Below, piece by piece: positions 25,736 to 35,712 of a stretch of DNA of 64,000 nucleotides. Numbering within the stretch: position 1 is the first letter of the stretch; each line of letters starts with the position of its first letter. The notes beneath the pieces were generated by a model. The model did not search any database and was not told where the DNA came from. It was given only the letters and a program-made list of their open reading frames with translations. Both the position numbers and the translations under genes were made by a program. The stretch comes from Alphaproteobacteria bacterium (GTDB lineage Bacteria > Pseudomonadota > Alphaproteobacteria > MPNO01 > UBA2964), in the NCBI GenBank assembly GCA_012103315.1, contig WLWZ01000004.1, positions 1 through 64,000 on the forward strand. Reading direction: 5' to 3'.

Positions 25736-26773
25736 ATGAAGATATCTGCCGGCAAAGCCGCAAGTTTCGTCGCTTCCCCGCCTGAGGCCGTCCGTGCAAT
25801 TTTGTTATACGGCCCCGATATGGGCTTGGTGCGCGAACGAGCAGGGTTGCTGACAAAATCAATTGTTGAAGACCTCAAAGATCCATTTCGCATTGCAGAA
25901 ATTCCCGCCAATGACCTGCGGGAAGATGCGGCGCGGCTATCGGATGAAGCCGCCGCAATTGCATTCACGGGGGGGCGGCGCGTCGTCCGCATAAGGGACG
26001 CTACAGATACAGTCGCCAGTCCGTTGACAGATTTCTGTGACAATCCAACAGGGGATGCTCTGGTGATTGTCGAGGCCAGCAATCTGAGCCCCCGATCAAA
26101 GTTGCGAAAGGCTTTTGAGGGCGCGGAATGTGCCGCCGCAATCCCCTGCTATGCAGATGAAGGTAGGGCTCTCAGAGACGTTATTTCTGAATCGCTTGGC
26201 CAATCTAATATGCGGGTTTCAGCCGACGCCATGGCATTTCTACTGGAAAACTTAGGCAGTGATCGGATGGTGAGCCGGTCAGAGTTGGAAAAGCTACGCT
26301 TGTATATGGGAGAAGGGGGCGAGGTCAGCCTAGAAGATGCGATCGCCTGTATTGGTGACAGCGCGTCGATGACTCTTGACGATATTGCGTTCGCAGCCGC
26401 CGCCGGGAACATTGACCGTTTGACCCATTTAATGGATAGGGCGCGTCGCGAAGGGTTGGCCGCGATCAGTATTCTACGAGCGGTGGCACGACATTTTCAA
26501 CGGTTGCATTTAGCGTCAGGGTCGGTTGATGAGGGTAAATCTGTTGATGTGGCCTTGAAGTCTTTACGCCCGCCGGTTTTCTTCAAACAGGCTGATTTGT
26601 TTCGCGGCCAACTTCGGATGTGGCCAACGAACCGACTCGGTTTAGCGCTGACGGCATTATCGGAAGCTGAAGTACAATGCAAAACCACCGGCATGCCAGC
26701 CGATACAGTTTGTGATCAGACCCTTTTACGGCTAGGCGCTATCGGGCGGGCTCTGGGAAACACCAGGCGTTAA
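25736..26773 (+). CDS. holA: DNA polymerase III subunit delta
   Basis: A 345-residue clamp-loader subunit. The beginning MKISAGKAASFVASPPEAVRAILLYGPDMGLVRERA is the standard alphaproteobacterial form, followed by SDEAAAIAFTGGRRVVRIRDAT and the C-terminal region LLRLGAIGRAL. It opens the beta clamp as part of the clamp loader. Its ATG follows the lptE stop immediately, so the two are probably co-translated. It converges with parB. Confidence 0.95.
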   Translation: MKISAGKAASFVASPPEAVRAILLYGPDMGLVRERAGLLTKSIVEDLKDPFRIAEIPANDLREDAARLSDEAAAIAFTGGRRVVRIRDATDTVASPLTDFCDNPTGDALVIVEASNLSPRSKLRKAFEGAECAAAIPCYADEGRALRDVISESLGQSNMRVSADAMAFLLENLGSDRMVSRSELEKLRLYMGEGGEVSLEDAIACIGDSASMTLDDIAFAAAAGNIDRLTHLMDRARREGLAAISILRAVARHFQRLHLASGSVDEGKSVDVALKSLRPPVFFKQADLFRGQLRMWPTNRLGLALTALSEAEVQCKTTGMPADTVCDQTLLRLGAIGRALGNTRR

Positions 26774-26788
26774 ATTGCCGTCCTAGCA

Positions 26789-27694
26789 CTATTCGCTATC
26801 ACTCAATCTACGGATAATATCATCCAGCTGATCGAGGGTCTTATACTTAACACTCAACTTGCCACCGCTGCCGTCAAAATCAATCTCAACATTGAGACCG
26901 AGCACATCCGTTAGTGATCTCTCCAATGCCAACGTGTCAGCATCTTTTTCCGTTGATTTTAATGTCAGCCGAGGCGTTTTGGGCTCCTCCTTGGATGACC
27001 TAACCATGTTTTCAACCTGGCGAACATTGAGGCCACGCTTGACGATTTCGTCGGCAATCGACTTGGGGTTTACAGCGCCAATAAGGGCGCGCGCATGACC
27101 CGCTGAAATTGCGCCCTCCGCCAGCAGTTTTTTTAGGCCATCGGGCAATACGAGTAGCCGCAATGTATTCGCTATATGGCTGCGGCTTTTCCCAAGCACC
27201 GATGCAAGACTATCTTGGGTATGATTAAAATCATCGATCAACCGTCGATATCCGAAAGCCTCTTCAAGCACATTTAGATCGGCCCGCTGAATGTTTTCTA
27301 TGAGGGCAACTTCAAGCACTTCCTCGTCATTCATCTCCTTGATGATGACAGGAACCTCGTGCAGCTGAGCGACTTGCGCGGCGCGCCAGCGACGCTCACC
27401 AGCAATAATCTCGTACTCATCAGCATCGGCTGCGCTTGGGCGGACCAAAATTGGCTGCAAAATGCCACGCTCTTTGATCGATTTAGCCAGCGAGTCGATA
27501 TCTTCCTGCGAAAAAACACGCCTCGGCTGCAGCGGGCTCTGTACAAGAAACTCTACCGGCATCAAAGAGAAGCCTTGGGGCTCGGTACTTTTACCTGTTG
27601 TGTTATTATTCTGAGGTATATCTACCGATTCATTTCCTAGAAGGGCCGACAAGCCACGACCAAGTTGGCTGCCGCGTGATTTGGGCGGATTCAT
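26789..27694 (-). CDS. parB: Chromosome partitioning protein ParB
   Basis: A 301-residue CTPase/DNA-binding protein. The N-terminus (SRGSQLGRGLSALLG) is the ParA-stimulating peptide. The ParB/Srx domain holds the GERRWRAAQ motif used in CTP binding, then the helix-turn-helix LASVLGKSRSHIANTLRLL that reads parS, and a C-terminal dimerisation domain. Two perfect parS sites lie 1.4 and 3.4 kb away. Overlaps parA by four bases. It loads at parS, spreads and segregates the origin region. Confidence 0.98.
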   Translation of the reverse strand: MNPPKSRGSQLGRGLSALLGNESVDIPQNNNTTGKSTEPQGFSLMPVEFLVQSPLQPRRVFSQEDIDSLAKSIKERGILQPILVRPSAADADEYEIIAGERRWRAAQVAQLHEVPVIIKEMNDEEVLEVALIENIQRADLNVLEEAFGYRRLIDDFNHTQDSLASVLGKSRSHIANTLRLLVLPDGLKKLLAEGAISAGHARALIGAVNPKSIADEIVKRGLNVRQVENMVRSSKEEPKTPRLTLKSTEKDADTLALERSLTDVLGLNVEIDFDGSGGKLSVKYKTLDQLDDIIRRLSDSE

Positions 27695-28527
27695 GAAAGC
27701 GCTCCTTCTTCGCGGCGCAAAACTTCACCCGCCAGGTGGATGTAAGCTTGTGCTCCGGTACATTGAAAATCATACAGTAAAACCGGCTTTCCGTGAGAAG
27801 GCGCCTCAGAAACCCTCACGTTTCTGGGAATTTGAGTGCTGTACACAACGTCCCCAAAATAGGATCTGACATCATCCGCAACCAGATTGCTTAGATTGTT
27901 GCGGGCGTCATACATGGTTAGCACAATACCTTGAATCCCAAGCCCCGGATTAAAGGCATCGGCCACACGTTCTACGGTCCGCACCAACTGGCTAAGCCCC
28001 TCTAGGGCCAGATACTCACATTGCAGCGGGACAAGAACCCCGTCAGAAGCAACCAGGGCGTTTAGCGTAAGCAACCCCAGCGCTGGCGGACAATCGATAA
28101 GAACGTAATCATACTCCCCAGAAAATTCTTCAAATGCTTTCTGCAGTCGATATTCTCGTTGCTCAATTTCAACCAGCTCAAGTTCGGCACCAGACAAATC
28201 AATTGAAGCCGGCACCAGCGATAGATTGGGGACTTCTGTTTCCACAATTGCATCATCGATCGAAGCGCCATCAATGAGTACTTCGTAACTGCCAATTTCT
28301 GCGGCGTTGCGGTCGACGCCAACACCGGTTGACGCATTTCCCTGTGGATCCAAATCCAACAAAATAACGCGTCGGCCAACAGCCGCCAAAGCGGTTGATA
28401 AATTTATCGCTGTCGTCGTTTTCCCAACACCCCCTTTTTGGTTAGCAATCGCGAGAATACGACCTTTTGACCGCTCCAACGACACGTCAGCATTATTGGT
28501 TTGTTCTGAGGGATTTCCGTTATCCAT
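27691..28527 (-). CDS. parA: Chromosome partitioning ATPase ParA
   Basis: A 278-residue deviant Walker ATPase. Walker A KGGVGKTT is at residues 31-38 with the signature lysine, and VILLDLDPQGNASTG and DYVLIDCPPALGLLT are the switch motifs. It pulls ParB-parS complexes across the nucleoid. It overlaps rsmG by eight bases at its start and parB by four at its end. There is a hydrophilic N-terminal extension of about 20 residues before the ATPase. Confidence 0.98.
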   Translation of the reverse strand: MDNGNPSEQTNNADVSLERSKGRILAIANQKGGVGKTTTAINLSTALAAVGRRVILLDLDPQGNASTGVGVDRNAAEIGSYEVLIDGASIDDAIVETEVPNLSLVPASIDLSGAELELVEIEQREYRLQKAFEEFSGEYDYVLIDCPPALGLLTLNALVASDGVLVPLQCEYLALEGLSQLVRTVERVADAFNPGLGIQGIVLTMYDARNNLSNLVADDVRSYFGDVVYSTQIPRNVRVSEAPSHGKPVLLYDFQCTGAQAYIHLAGEVLRREEGALS

Positions 28528-29143
28528 CTCGCGAGATTTCCCGAATTGAAAGAATAACCCCGTTAGGGTCTGTAACGCTTTGAGTACGCTCCACCGTCAT
28601 ACTCCGTGTTTTCACAGCGTCGGTCAATTCTTCCTCGGCACGGGCGCCCTTTAAAAACAAACAGAACCCTTGGGGCTTGAGGTTGGGCACCGCAAAATCC
28701 AGCAATTGGTTAAGCGGCGCTAACGCCCGAGCAGTGATCAAATCACTTTTGGGAAGAGAAAGCTTCTCAATGCGTCCCTGATGGAGATGGACGCGCGCGC
28801 CACTAACGCGCGCCGCTTCCCGCAGAAATGCTATCTTTTTTCCGGAGGACTCAACGAGATTAATCTCTGTATCGAGCAAAATCGCAAGCACCAAACCAGG
28901 AAAGCCGGCACCGCTACCAAAGTCTGTAATAACCCGCGTATCAGCAGGCACCAATGATGCAAGTTGAACAGAGTCCCAGAAATGCCGGCGCCACAGGTCG
29001 TTTAACGTATCGCCTCCGACGAGGTTTATGGATTTCTGCCACTTAACGAGAAGATCAGCGTAGCGCTGCAGCCTCGCTAATGTTTCACGTGAAACATTAG
29101 CCTTTTTGGCAAAATCCGCCGCCGTCAGAGGCGCGTCAGTCAC
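28520..29143 (-). CDS. rsmG: 16S rRNA m7G527 methyltransferase
   Basis: A 207-residue SAM-dependent enzyme, also known as GidB. Start is the GTG at 29143. The SAM loop reads ITDFGSGAGFPGLVLAI, and NLVGGDTLNDLWRRHFWDS is the usual N-terminal region. It methylates G527 of 16S rRNA; loss gives low-level streptomycin resistance in other bacteria. Codons near its start contain a parS site, which encodes NVSRETL. It follows mnmG by ten bases and overlaps parA. Confidence 0.96.
   Translation of the reverse strand: MTDAPLTAADFAKKANVSRETLARLQRYADLLVKWQKSINLVGGDTLNDLWRRHFWDSVQLASLVPADTRVITDFGSGAGFPGLVLAILLDTEINLVESSGKKIAFLREAARVSGARVHLHQGRIEKLSLPKSDLITARALAPLNQLLDFAVPNLKPQGFCLFLKGARAEEELTDAVKTRSMTVERTQSVTDPNGVILSIREISRDG
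29081..29096. other. parS: parS centromere site 1
   Basis: The 16-base palindrome TGTTTCACGTGAAACA is a perfect match to the bacterial parS consensus. It sits inside the start of rsmG, a known place for parS in many bacteria. The reading frame uses it to encode NVSRETL. Confidence 0.97.
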
Positions 29144-29153
29144 TTAGAAATCG

Positions 29154-31016
29154 CTAAACTGGCGCTTGTTCGCGACGGCGAACATAACGCAACAGGGCTG
29201 TTAGCGCCGCAGGCGTAACGCCGGAAATGCGGGCGGCCGCCCCAAAACTGGCGGGGCGAGCGACTTTAAGCTTCTCCCGGACTTCATTCGAAAGCCCTCC
29301 CACAGCATCCAGATCCAAATCTGGCGGAATTTCCAAGGCTTCGTCTCTGCGAAACGCCTCTATATCGGCATTTTGGCGTTCAAGATACGTCGCGTAGCGG
29401 GCTTCGATTTCCATCTGTTCGACAACGTCCTGCCGCAACCCCCTCAATTCTGGCCACATTACCGACAAACGATCTATCGTGATCTCGGGATATGCTAAAA
29501 GCCTGAGCGCGTTGCGCTTCTTGCCGTCTTGGGTAACCGTTATGTCGTGTTCAGAAAGCGCTTTAGGCGACGCTGTCAGATTAGACAATTGGTCGCGTGC
29601 AGCGCGTAACGCATTGGCTTTTTTAGTAAAGCGTGTTGCCCGGGCAGGAGAAACACAGCCAACAACAATCCCTTTTGGCGTAAGGCGTTGATCGGCATTA
29701 TCGGCACGAAGCTGTAGTCGGTATTCCGCCCGCGAGGTAAACATACGATAGGGCTCTGACGTCCCGCGCGAAATAAGATCGTCGATCAAAACCCCGATAT
29801 AAGCGTCCGCGCGATCAAGAATAAATGGCTCACCGCCGCCACAAGCGAGCGCAGCATTTAGGCCGGCCATTAGGCCTTGCGCCGCGGCCTCTTCATATCC
29901 GGTGGTTCCGTTGATCTGCCCTGCGAAGTACAGCCCCGCAATTTTGCGGGTTTCCAGCGTTGGCTGTAATTCACGTGGATCGACATAATCATATTCAATT
30001 GCGTAACCGGGTCGGATCACTTCCGCTGTTTCCAGCCCGGGAATCGTTTTCAGAAACGCGGCCTGAACATCTGCGGGCAGGCTGGTTGAAATCCCGTTGG
30101 GATATACCGTGTGATCGTCCAAGCCTTCGGGCTCCAGAAAAATCTGATGACGCTCCTTATCGGCAAACCGTACAACCTTGTCCTCGATTGACGGGCAATA
30201 TCGGGGCCCCGTTCCTTCAATTTGACCCGAATACATCGGCGCGCGGTCCAAATTAGCCCGAATGATCTCGTGACCAATCTGCGTCGTGCCCGTTATATGG
30301 CAATTAATCTGCGGCGTCGTAATAGTATCCGCCATAAAAGAGAATGGAACTGGTACCGCATCTCCCTTTTGGACAACTAAACTTTGCCAATCAATCGTTC
30401 GACCATCTAAACGCGGGGGCGTACCGGTCTTAAGGCGCCCTAACGCGAAGCCTGCGTTATCCAACGTTTTTGACAAGCCAAGGCAAGGCGCCTCACCCAC
30501 ACGCCCCGCCGCATGGCGTTCCTCGCCAATATGAATTTCACCACGCAAAAACGTGCCCGTTGTCAGAATAACGCGACCGCAAGAAATCTCAGATCCATCG
30601 AGAAGACAAACACCAGAGACAGCGCCATCGGCGTCAAACAGAAGGTCTTCGACAGCTCCAGCACAAATATCCAAATTTTGTTGCTCGCCGAGCTCTGCCT
30701 GCATTGCCTCGCGGTAGAGCTTGCGGTCAGCCTGCGCCCTCGGGCCTCGCACCGCCGGGCCACGGCTTTTATTTAAGATCCGGAACTGGATGCCGCCGCG
30801 ATCAATAACCCGGCCCATCACGCCATCAAGAGCATCGATCTCGCGCACCAAATGTCCCTTTGCGAGCCCGCCGATAGCCGGATTACAGGACATTTCGCCG
30901 ATTGTCTCTATCTTGTGGGTCAACAGAAGCGTCGACGCCCCAAGGCGTGCGGATGCAGCCGCCGCCTCACAACCAGCATGGCCCCCGCCTATAACAATGA
31001 CGTCGTACTTATTCAT
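29154..31016 (-). CDS. mnmG: tRNA uridine-5-carboxymethylaminomethyl(34) synthase, FAD subunit
   Basis: A 620-residue FAD enzyme (GidA). The dinucleotide fold [13 protein letters not shown] opens it, followed by [23 protein letters not shown] and [22 protein letters not shown], all family hallmarks. With MnmE it modifies the wobble uridine of tRNAs reading split codon boxes. The partner mnmE gene is 82 bases upstream across parS site 2. Length is normal. Confidence 0.99.
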   Translation of the reverse strand: MNKYDVIVIGGGHAGCEAAAASARLGASTLLLTHKIETIGEMSCNPAIGGLAKGHLVREIDALDGVMGRVIDRGGIQFRILNKSRGPAVRGPRAQADRKLYREAMQAELGEQQNLDICAGAVEDLLFDADGAVSGVCLLDGSEISCGRVILTTGTFLRGEIHIGEERHAAGRVGEAPCLGLSKTLDNAGFALGRLKTGTPPRLDGRTIDWQSLVVQKGDAVPVPFSFMADTITTPQINCHITGTTQIGHEIIRANLDRAPMYSGQIEGTGPRYCPSIEDKVVRFADKERHQIFLEPEGLDDHTVYPNGISTSLPADVQAAFLKTIPGLETAEVIRPGYAIEYDYVDPRELQPTLETRKIAGLYFAGQINGTTGYEEAAAQGLMAGLNAALACGGGEPFILDRADAYIGVLIDDLISRGTSEPYRMFTSRAEYRLQLRADNADQRLTPKGIVVGCVSPARATRFTKKANALRAARDQLSNLTASPKALSEHDITVTQDGKKRNALRLLAYPEITIDRLSVMWPELRGLRQDVVEQMEIEARYATYLERQNADIEAFRRDEALEIPPDLDLDAVGGLSNEVREKLKVARPASFGAAARISGVTPAALTALLRYVRRREQAPV

Positions 31017-31072
31017 ATCGGGTATTTAGAAGCGTCCATCTGCCATGTCAAAGGAAACCAGCATTGAGACAA

Positions 31073-31088
31073 TGTTTCACGTGAAACA
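31073..31088. other. parS: parS centromere site 2
   Basis: A second perfect TGTTTCACGTGAAACA palindrome, in the 82-base gap between mnmE and mnmG. It is 1,992 bases from site 1 and gives a ParB nucleation cluster close to parAB and the predicted origin. Confidence 0.97.
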
Positions 31089-31098
31089 TTCCACTACT

Positions 31099-32436
31099 TT
31101 ATTTGCCGATGCAGAACTCACCAAAAATAACATCGAGGATGTCTTCGACGTCCACCCGGCCAGTAATTCGACCAAGCGCCCGCGCGGCAAGCCGCAAATC
31201 CTCGGCCATCAGCTCAGCCTCAGCAGCGTCAAGGGCTCTGGTAAGAGCAGAACAACAATCCCGTAAAGCCTCGCGGTGCCGAAGCCGCGTTAATGGCGGC
31301 GGACCAGCATTCTCTGATAGCGCCGCACGGACCTTCCCCGTTACACACTCGATTAACGTATCTAGCTGAAATCCGGTCTTAACCGAGGTCAAGATCGTCT
31401 CCACATCGTTTATTTGCGGAAATTTAGCCTCTTCATCGACAAGATCCGCCTTATTAAAAGCAATAACATCGCCAGCCTTAACGAAAGGCCGAATCTCTAA
31501 ATCGAACTCCTCAATGGAGGCATCAACGACATAAATCGTTAAATCTGCCGTTTCGGCACGATTTTTAGCGCGCCGAACACCCTCCGCCTCAATCAATTCC
31601 GTTGTGGAGCGCATCCCCGCCGTGTCCGCAATCGTCACCGGAAATCCGCCTAGATCCAACCGCACTTCGATAACGTCACGCGTTGTTCCGGCCTGTTCTG
31701 AAACAATCGCCACATCGCGGCGCGCCAATTCATTTAACAGACTTGATTTACCCGCATTCGGGGGCCCAGCAATGGTGATCTGGAATCCGTCACGAAGTCT
31801 TTCGCCCCGACGGTTATCCTTTATGTAGTGGGTTATGCTCTGCGAAATACCCAAGATATTGTGTTTTGTGTCAAAGAGAAGATTATCTGGAAGATCCTCT
31901 TCGGGGAAATCTATTGCCGCTTCGGCATGTGCCAAAAGCCGCAAAAGCGTGTCGCGCCAACCTTCATAAACTTCGCTAATGCCGCCCGATAATTGCCGCA
32001 GGGCCTGCTTACGCTGTGCTCCCGTTTCGGCAGCGATGAGATCTGCCAAACCTTCAATTTCGGCGAGATCCAGCTTCTCATTATCAAACGCCCTACGACT
32101 AAACTCACCCGGTTCCGCTATACGACAATGATTGAGGCTTCCCAACACAGAACAGACTACTTCCACAGTCGCGCGCCCACCATGAATGTGGAGTTCGGCG
32201 ACATCTTCGCCGGTAAAGCTCGCTGGGGCCGGAAACCACAACGCCAAACCGTCATCCATGGTTTCGTCGTTTCTCGGGTCAGATAGCGTCACTCGCGTCG
32301 CATAACGCGGCACTGGCAACATCTTGCCAGAAAGTAACTGCAGGACTTCCCCGCTGGCGGGGCCTGAAATACGGATCACCGCCAGTCCGGCCGCCCCGGC
32401 GCCACTTGATGGCGCGAATATAGTGACACTGCTCAT
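31099..32436 (-). CDS. mnmE: tRNA modification GTPase MnmE
   Basis: A 445-residue protein from the ATG at 32436, which gives MSSVTIFAPSSGAGAAGLAV, the standard beginning. A long frame running to 32847 overlaps the DUF255 gene and is not real. The N-terminal folate-binding domain (ELHIHGGRATVEVV) leads to a G domain with GPPNAGKSSL, the DTAGMR switch and FNKADL. The C-terminus ends FCIGK, the conserved Cys-Ile-Gly-Lys tail. It works with MnmG on wobble uridines. Confidence 0.98.
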   Translation of the reverse strand: MSSVTIFAPSSGAGAAGLAVIRISGPASGEVLQLLSGKMLPVPRYATRVTLSDPRNDETMDDGLALWFPAPASFTGEDVAELHIHGGRATVEVVCSVLGSLNHCRIAEPGEFSRRAFDNEKLDLAEIEGLADLIAAETGAQRKQALRQLSGGISEVYEGWRDTLLRLLAHAEAAIDFPEEDLPDNLLFDTKHNILGISQSITHYIKDNRRGERLRDGFQITIAGPPNAGKSSLLNELARRDVAIVSEQAGTTRDVIEVRLDLGGFPVTIADTAGMRSTTELIEAEGVRRAKNRAETADLTIYVVDASIEEFDLEIRPFVKAGDVIAFNKADLVDEEAKFPQINDVETILTSVKTGFQLDTLIECVTGKVRAALSENAGPPPLTRLRHREALRDCCSALTRALDAAEAELMAEDLRLAARALGRITGRVDVEDILDVIFGEFCIGK

Positions 32437-32565
32437 ATCACCAAAATCACCCAGCAACACGATCACGACAAGAGAAACATCACCGTGAAGCAAGATTAAT
32501 TGCGTCGCATCCAGCGCTCCTCTACTCTGACATAAGACCTCACAAAACGCGCAATGAGCAGATAA

Positions 32566-34587
32566 ATGGCCAAGAACCGCCTCGCCGATCAAACAAGTCC
32601 GTACCTGCTGCAACACGTCGACAATCCGGTTGATTGGCAACCTTGGGGACCAGAGGCGCTGGAAGAGGCTAAATCCAAGAATAAACCGATCTTGCTTTCT
32701 GTCGGATATGCCGCCTGCCACTGGTGTCATGTCATGGCGCATGAGAGCTTTGAAAACAAAGACATCGCGGACCAGATGAACGAGCTGTTCGTTAACATCA
32801 AGGTTGATCGTGAAGAGCGTCCTGACCTCGATACGATCTATCAACACGCTCTACAGCTTTTAGGGCAACAAGGCGGCTGGCCCCTTACGATGTTTCTCAC
32901 ACCCGAAGGCGAGCCGTTTTGGGGAGGTACCTATTTTCCGCCGGAATCAAAATATGGTAGACCGGGCTTTCCAGACGTCTTAAACACCATTCATGGCTAT
33001 TGGACTGACAAACAGGACGCCATCAGCCAAAACGTCTCGACACTCCGGGAATCGCTGTCTGAAATGGCCCTGTCGGAAAGCGGTGGTGAGATCGACCTCG
33101 ACATCGTCGAGCGGGCCGCCCAACGACTTGCCCAGGAATATGACACCGTAAACGGCGGCATCGGCACCGCGCCAAAATTTCCCAACCCCTCAATTCTCGA
33201 ACTTCTGTGGCGTACCCACAAAAGATGCGGCCATGAGGACCTCAAACAGATCGTCCTCCTCACCCTGGAAAAAATGTGTCAGGGCGGCATTTATGATCAT
33301 CTGGGCGGTGGGTTTGCGCGCTATTCAACCGACGCAATATGGCTCGCCCCTCACTTTGAGAAAATGCTCTACGACAACGCCCAGCTTCTCGATCTCCTGA
33401 CCTGGGCCTGGCAAGAAACCAACGAGCCCCTTTTTAAATTGCGAGCACAAGAAACCGTCGATTGGGTGTTGCGGGAGATGATCGCCGAGGGTGGTGGGTT
33501 CGCCGCAACGCTGGATGCTGATAGCGAAGGCGAAGAGGGTAAGTTCTATGTTTGGAATCAGACCGCAATCGAAACGGTCCTCGACCAACACGCACCGCTC
33601 TTTATCGAGGCCTATGACATCCAGGCCACCGGTAACTGGGAGGGTAAAAATATCCTCAACCGTACTAACAATAACCGCCCTTATTCGGCGGAGGACGAAG
33701 CAATCCTCGCTGACTGCCGTGATCGATTAATGGCGGAACGCGACAAACGCATTCGACCCGGGTGGGATGACAAGGTCCTCGCAGACTGGAACGGGCTGAT
33801 GATCGCTGCCATGACACATGCCGGCGTCGCGTTGGGCGAAACGGGCTGGATTGACGCAGCAAAACGCGCTTTTGATTTCGTCAATGGAGCCATGAGCGAT
33901 AACGGCAAATTGTTCCACGCCTACCGCGACGGCAAGGTCAATCACGCAGCGACGTTAGACGACTACGCGGGTATGATCCGGGCCGGGCTATCGATCTATG
34001 AAGTAATCGGCGACACCGATTATTTAACGGGGGCCGAAGGTTGGGTCACAATAGTGGATGACCAATTCTGGGATAAGCAAGATGGCGGGTATTTTTTTAC
34101 TGCCGACGATGCAGAAGCGCTTATCGTCCGCACCAAGTCGGCGGCTGACAATGCGACACCCGCTGGCAACAGCGTCATGATCACTAACCTCGCCCGACTA
34201 TATTATCTTACCGGCAACACCACTTACCGTGACCGTGCCGACCAGACCGCTACGGCGTTCTCTGGCGAGCTTTCTAAGAATTTTTTCCCATATGCGGCGC
34301 TGATGAACGCCGCTGAATTTCTACAGCAAGGTGAACAAATAGCCATTATAGGCGATCGGGATAACCCTGATTGCCAGGCTCTTCTAGCGGCCATTTACAG
34401 CACCAACGCCATGAACAAAATCATCTCGGTTATCGCTCCGGGTGAATCGCTGCCCGACAATCACCCCGCTTCTGGCAAGAAACAATTGGATGGCGCCGCA
34501 ACGGCATATGTTTGTATTGGAACAACCTGCTCACTCCCCCTGACCGGACCAGAGGCCTTGATCTCTCATTTGCAAAACGCTGGCTAA
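32566..34587 (+). CDS. DUF255 thioredoxin-domain protein (YyaL-like)
   Basis: A 673-residue protein starting [24 protein letters not shown], the family signature. A thioredoxin-like domain carries the CHWC motif at residues 51-54 with the conserved [10 protein letters not shown] after it. The rest resembles an (alpha/alpha)6 glycosidase/mannosidase barrel ([27 protein letters not shown]). It is widespread but its reaction is not settled. No signal peptide, so cytoplasmic. The methyltransferase gene follows 8 bases later. It is divergent from mnmE. Confidence 0.9.
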   Translation: MAKNRLADQTSPYLLQHVDNPVDWQPWGPEALEEAKSKNKPILLSVGYAACHWCHVMAHESFENKDIADQMNELFVNIKVDREERPDLDTIYQHALQLLGQQGGWPLTMFLTPEGEPFWGGTYFPPESKYGRPGFPDVLNTIHGYWTDKQDAISQNVSTLRESLSEMALSESGGEIDLDIVERAAQRLAQEYDTVNGGIGTAPKFPNPSILELLWRTHKRCGHEDLKQIVLLTLEKMCQGGIYDHLGGGFARYSTDAIWLAPHFEKMLYDNAQLLDLLTWAWQETNEPLFKLRAQETVDWVLREMIAEGGGFAATLDADSEGEEGKFYVWNQTAIETVLDQHAPLFIEAYDIQATGNWEGKNILNRTNNNRPYSAEDEAILADCRDRLMAERDKRIRPGWDDKVLADWNGLMIAAMTHAGVALGETGWIDAAKRAFDFVNGAMSDNGKLFHAYRDGKVNHAATLDDYAGMIRAGLSIYEVIGDTDYLTGAEGWVTIVDDQFWDKQDGGYFFTADDAEALIVRTKSAADNATPAGNSVMITNLARLYYLTGNTTYRDRADQTATAFSGELSKNFFPYAALMNAAEFLQQGEQIAIIGDRDNPDCQALLAAIYSTNAMNKIISVIAPGESLPDNHPASGKKQLDGAATAYVCIGTTCSLPLTGPEALISHLQNAG

Positions 34588-34594
34588 CGAAGAG

Positions 34595-35068
34595 ATGAGA
34601 GAGCTTTCCGTAAATTCTCCACTCGGACCGCTGACCGTCATCGAGGCGGATGGCGCGATTATCGAGTTGGACTGGCGCCGCACAAAAAACGAAGAAAGCT
34701 CACTTCTGCTCGAAACGGCAGCGGACGAAATCAGCCACTATTTCAACGGATCCCTTAAAACGTTTTCTGTCCCATTAAACCCGGTTGGCACAGAATTTCA
34801 AAAAAGCGTCTGGCAGCAAATGTGTGAAATACCCTATGGCGAGGCTCTATCATATGGCGACGTCGCCAAGAGACTTTCTTCGTCACCTAGAGCCGTCGGC
34901 ACTGCCTGTGGTCGAAACCCAATTCCAATTATCATCCCTTGCCACCGCATCGTGGGCGCCAACGGGAGCATGACCGGCTATACCGGCGCCGGCGGAACTA
35001 AGACCAAGTCCTTTTTACTCGACCTTGAAAGCAATCAAGCGGCGCTACCCCTCGTTCAGCCCAACTGA
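34595..35068 (+). CDS. ogt: Methylated-DNA--[protein]-cysteine S-methyltransferase
   Basis: A 157-residue O6-alkylguanine repair protein. The active-site motif is PCHRIV with Cys116, preceded by the helix-turn-helix region EFQKSVWQQMCEIPYGEALSYGDVA and ARG-type finger RNP. Length matches Ogt-type proteins without an AraC domain. It transfers the alkyl group to the cysteine in a suicide reaction. It follows the DUF255 gene by 8 bases and precedes the unknown gene by 10. The symbol ogt is assigned by family resemblance. Confidence 0.88.
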   Translation: MRELSVNSPLGPLTVIEADGAIIELDWRRTKNEESSLLLETAADEISHYFNGSLKTFSVPLNPVGTEFQKSVWQQMCEIPYGEALSYGDVAKRLSSSPRAVGTACGRNPIPIIIPCHRIVGANGSMTGYTGAGGTKTKSFLLDLESNQAALPLVQPN

Positions 35069-35077
35069 AAGTTCGCT

Positions 35078-35623
35078 ATGAAAATCGCTGACCAAATCAA
35101 CGAGCTCTTCCCTGAATGTTTTACGATCCTCATTCTCGACAACGAGGTAACGCTCGATGCTTTTATCACTGATCCGCCGTTAAAATGGGCCCGCCTCGTC
35201 AATGAATCAGGCGCGTATTCAATTGCCAAAAATTATCCCACTAGCATGACAAAAGCTGAGTCTGACCGCGAAGAAATGAACTGGGATAAAGTTGATCTGA
35301 ACGCCCTGAGAGACGCCCTTAGCGACTTAAACAACTCTGTTGACCTTGTTGCTATCGGTAACAATGCGTCTCAAGGGCTGCCGCTGGCGGAAGCGCTGCC
35401 GTCAACCATGAGATCTCAGAACGCCGCGATCATTTACGGCACGTCGCTCCCTGAAAAACCAATATACCAGGCCATCGGATACCAAACCTTTTGTACCCGA
35501 GACGATTTGCTAAAATCCATCTCCCAGAAGGTCCAAGCTGCTGGCAAGGAGCTTGCTCTGTGCTTCATAAATACAATCGAACATAACGACCAAAACTACC
35601 ACGCGCCGTGGACTCCCCGGTAA
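35078..35623 (+). CDS. Hypothetical protein, no family recognised
   Basis: A 181-residue soluble, acidic protein with no signal peptide, membrane segment or motif I know. It has two apparent alpha/beta blocks (CFTILILDNEVTLDAFI; VDLVAIGNNASQGLPLAEAL; NAAIIYGTSLPEKP). ATG follows the methyltransferase stop by 9 bases, so it is probably in the same transcript. Codon use looks like the neighbours. Function cannot be assigned. Confidence 0.6.
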   Translation: MKIADQINELFPECFTILILDNEVTLDAFITDPPLKWARLVNESGAYSIAKNYPTSMTKAESDREEMNWDKVDLNALRDALSDLNNSVDLVAIGNNASQGLPLAEALPSTMRSQNAAIIYGTSLPEKPIYQAIGYQTFCTRDDLLKSISQKVQAAGKELALCFINTIEHNDQNYHAPWTPR

Positions 35624-35712
35624 CACACCGCCTTTTCGATGACATGAGAAAATCACCGCGCTAAGCTAACAACCACCAAACACCTCTAAATTTAGATAAG
35701 GAGAAGAAACAA

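Noticed and set aside
30286..30776. Plus-strand frames inside mnmG
   Set aside because: Shadow frames opposite a well-supported gene, without ribosome sites or recognisable protein.
32437..32847. Long 5' extension of the mnmE frame
   Set aside because: It overlaps the DUF255 gene on the opposite strand and has no MnmE-like residues; the ATG at 32436 gives the known N-terminus.
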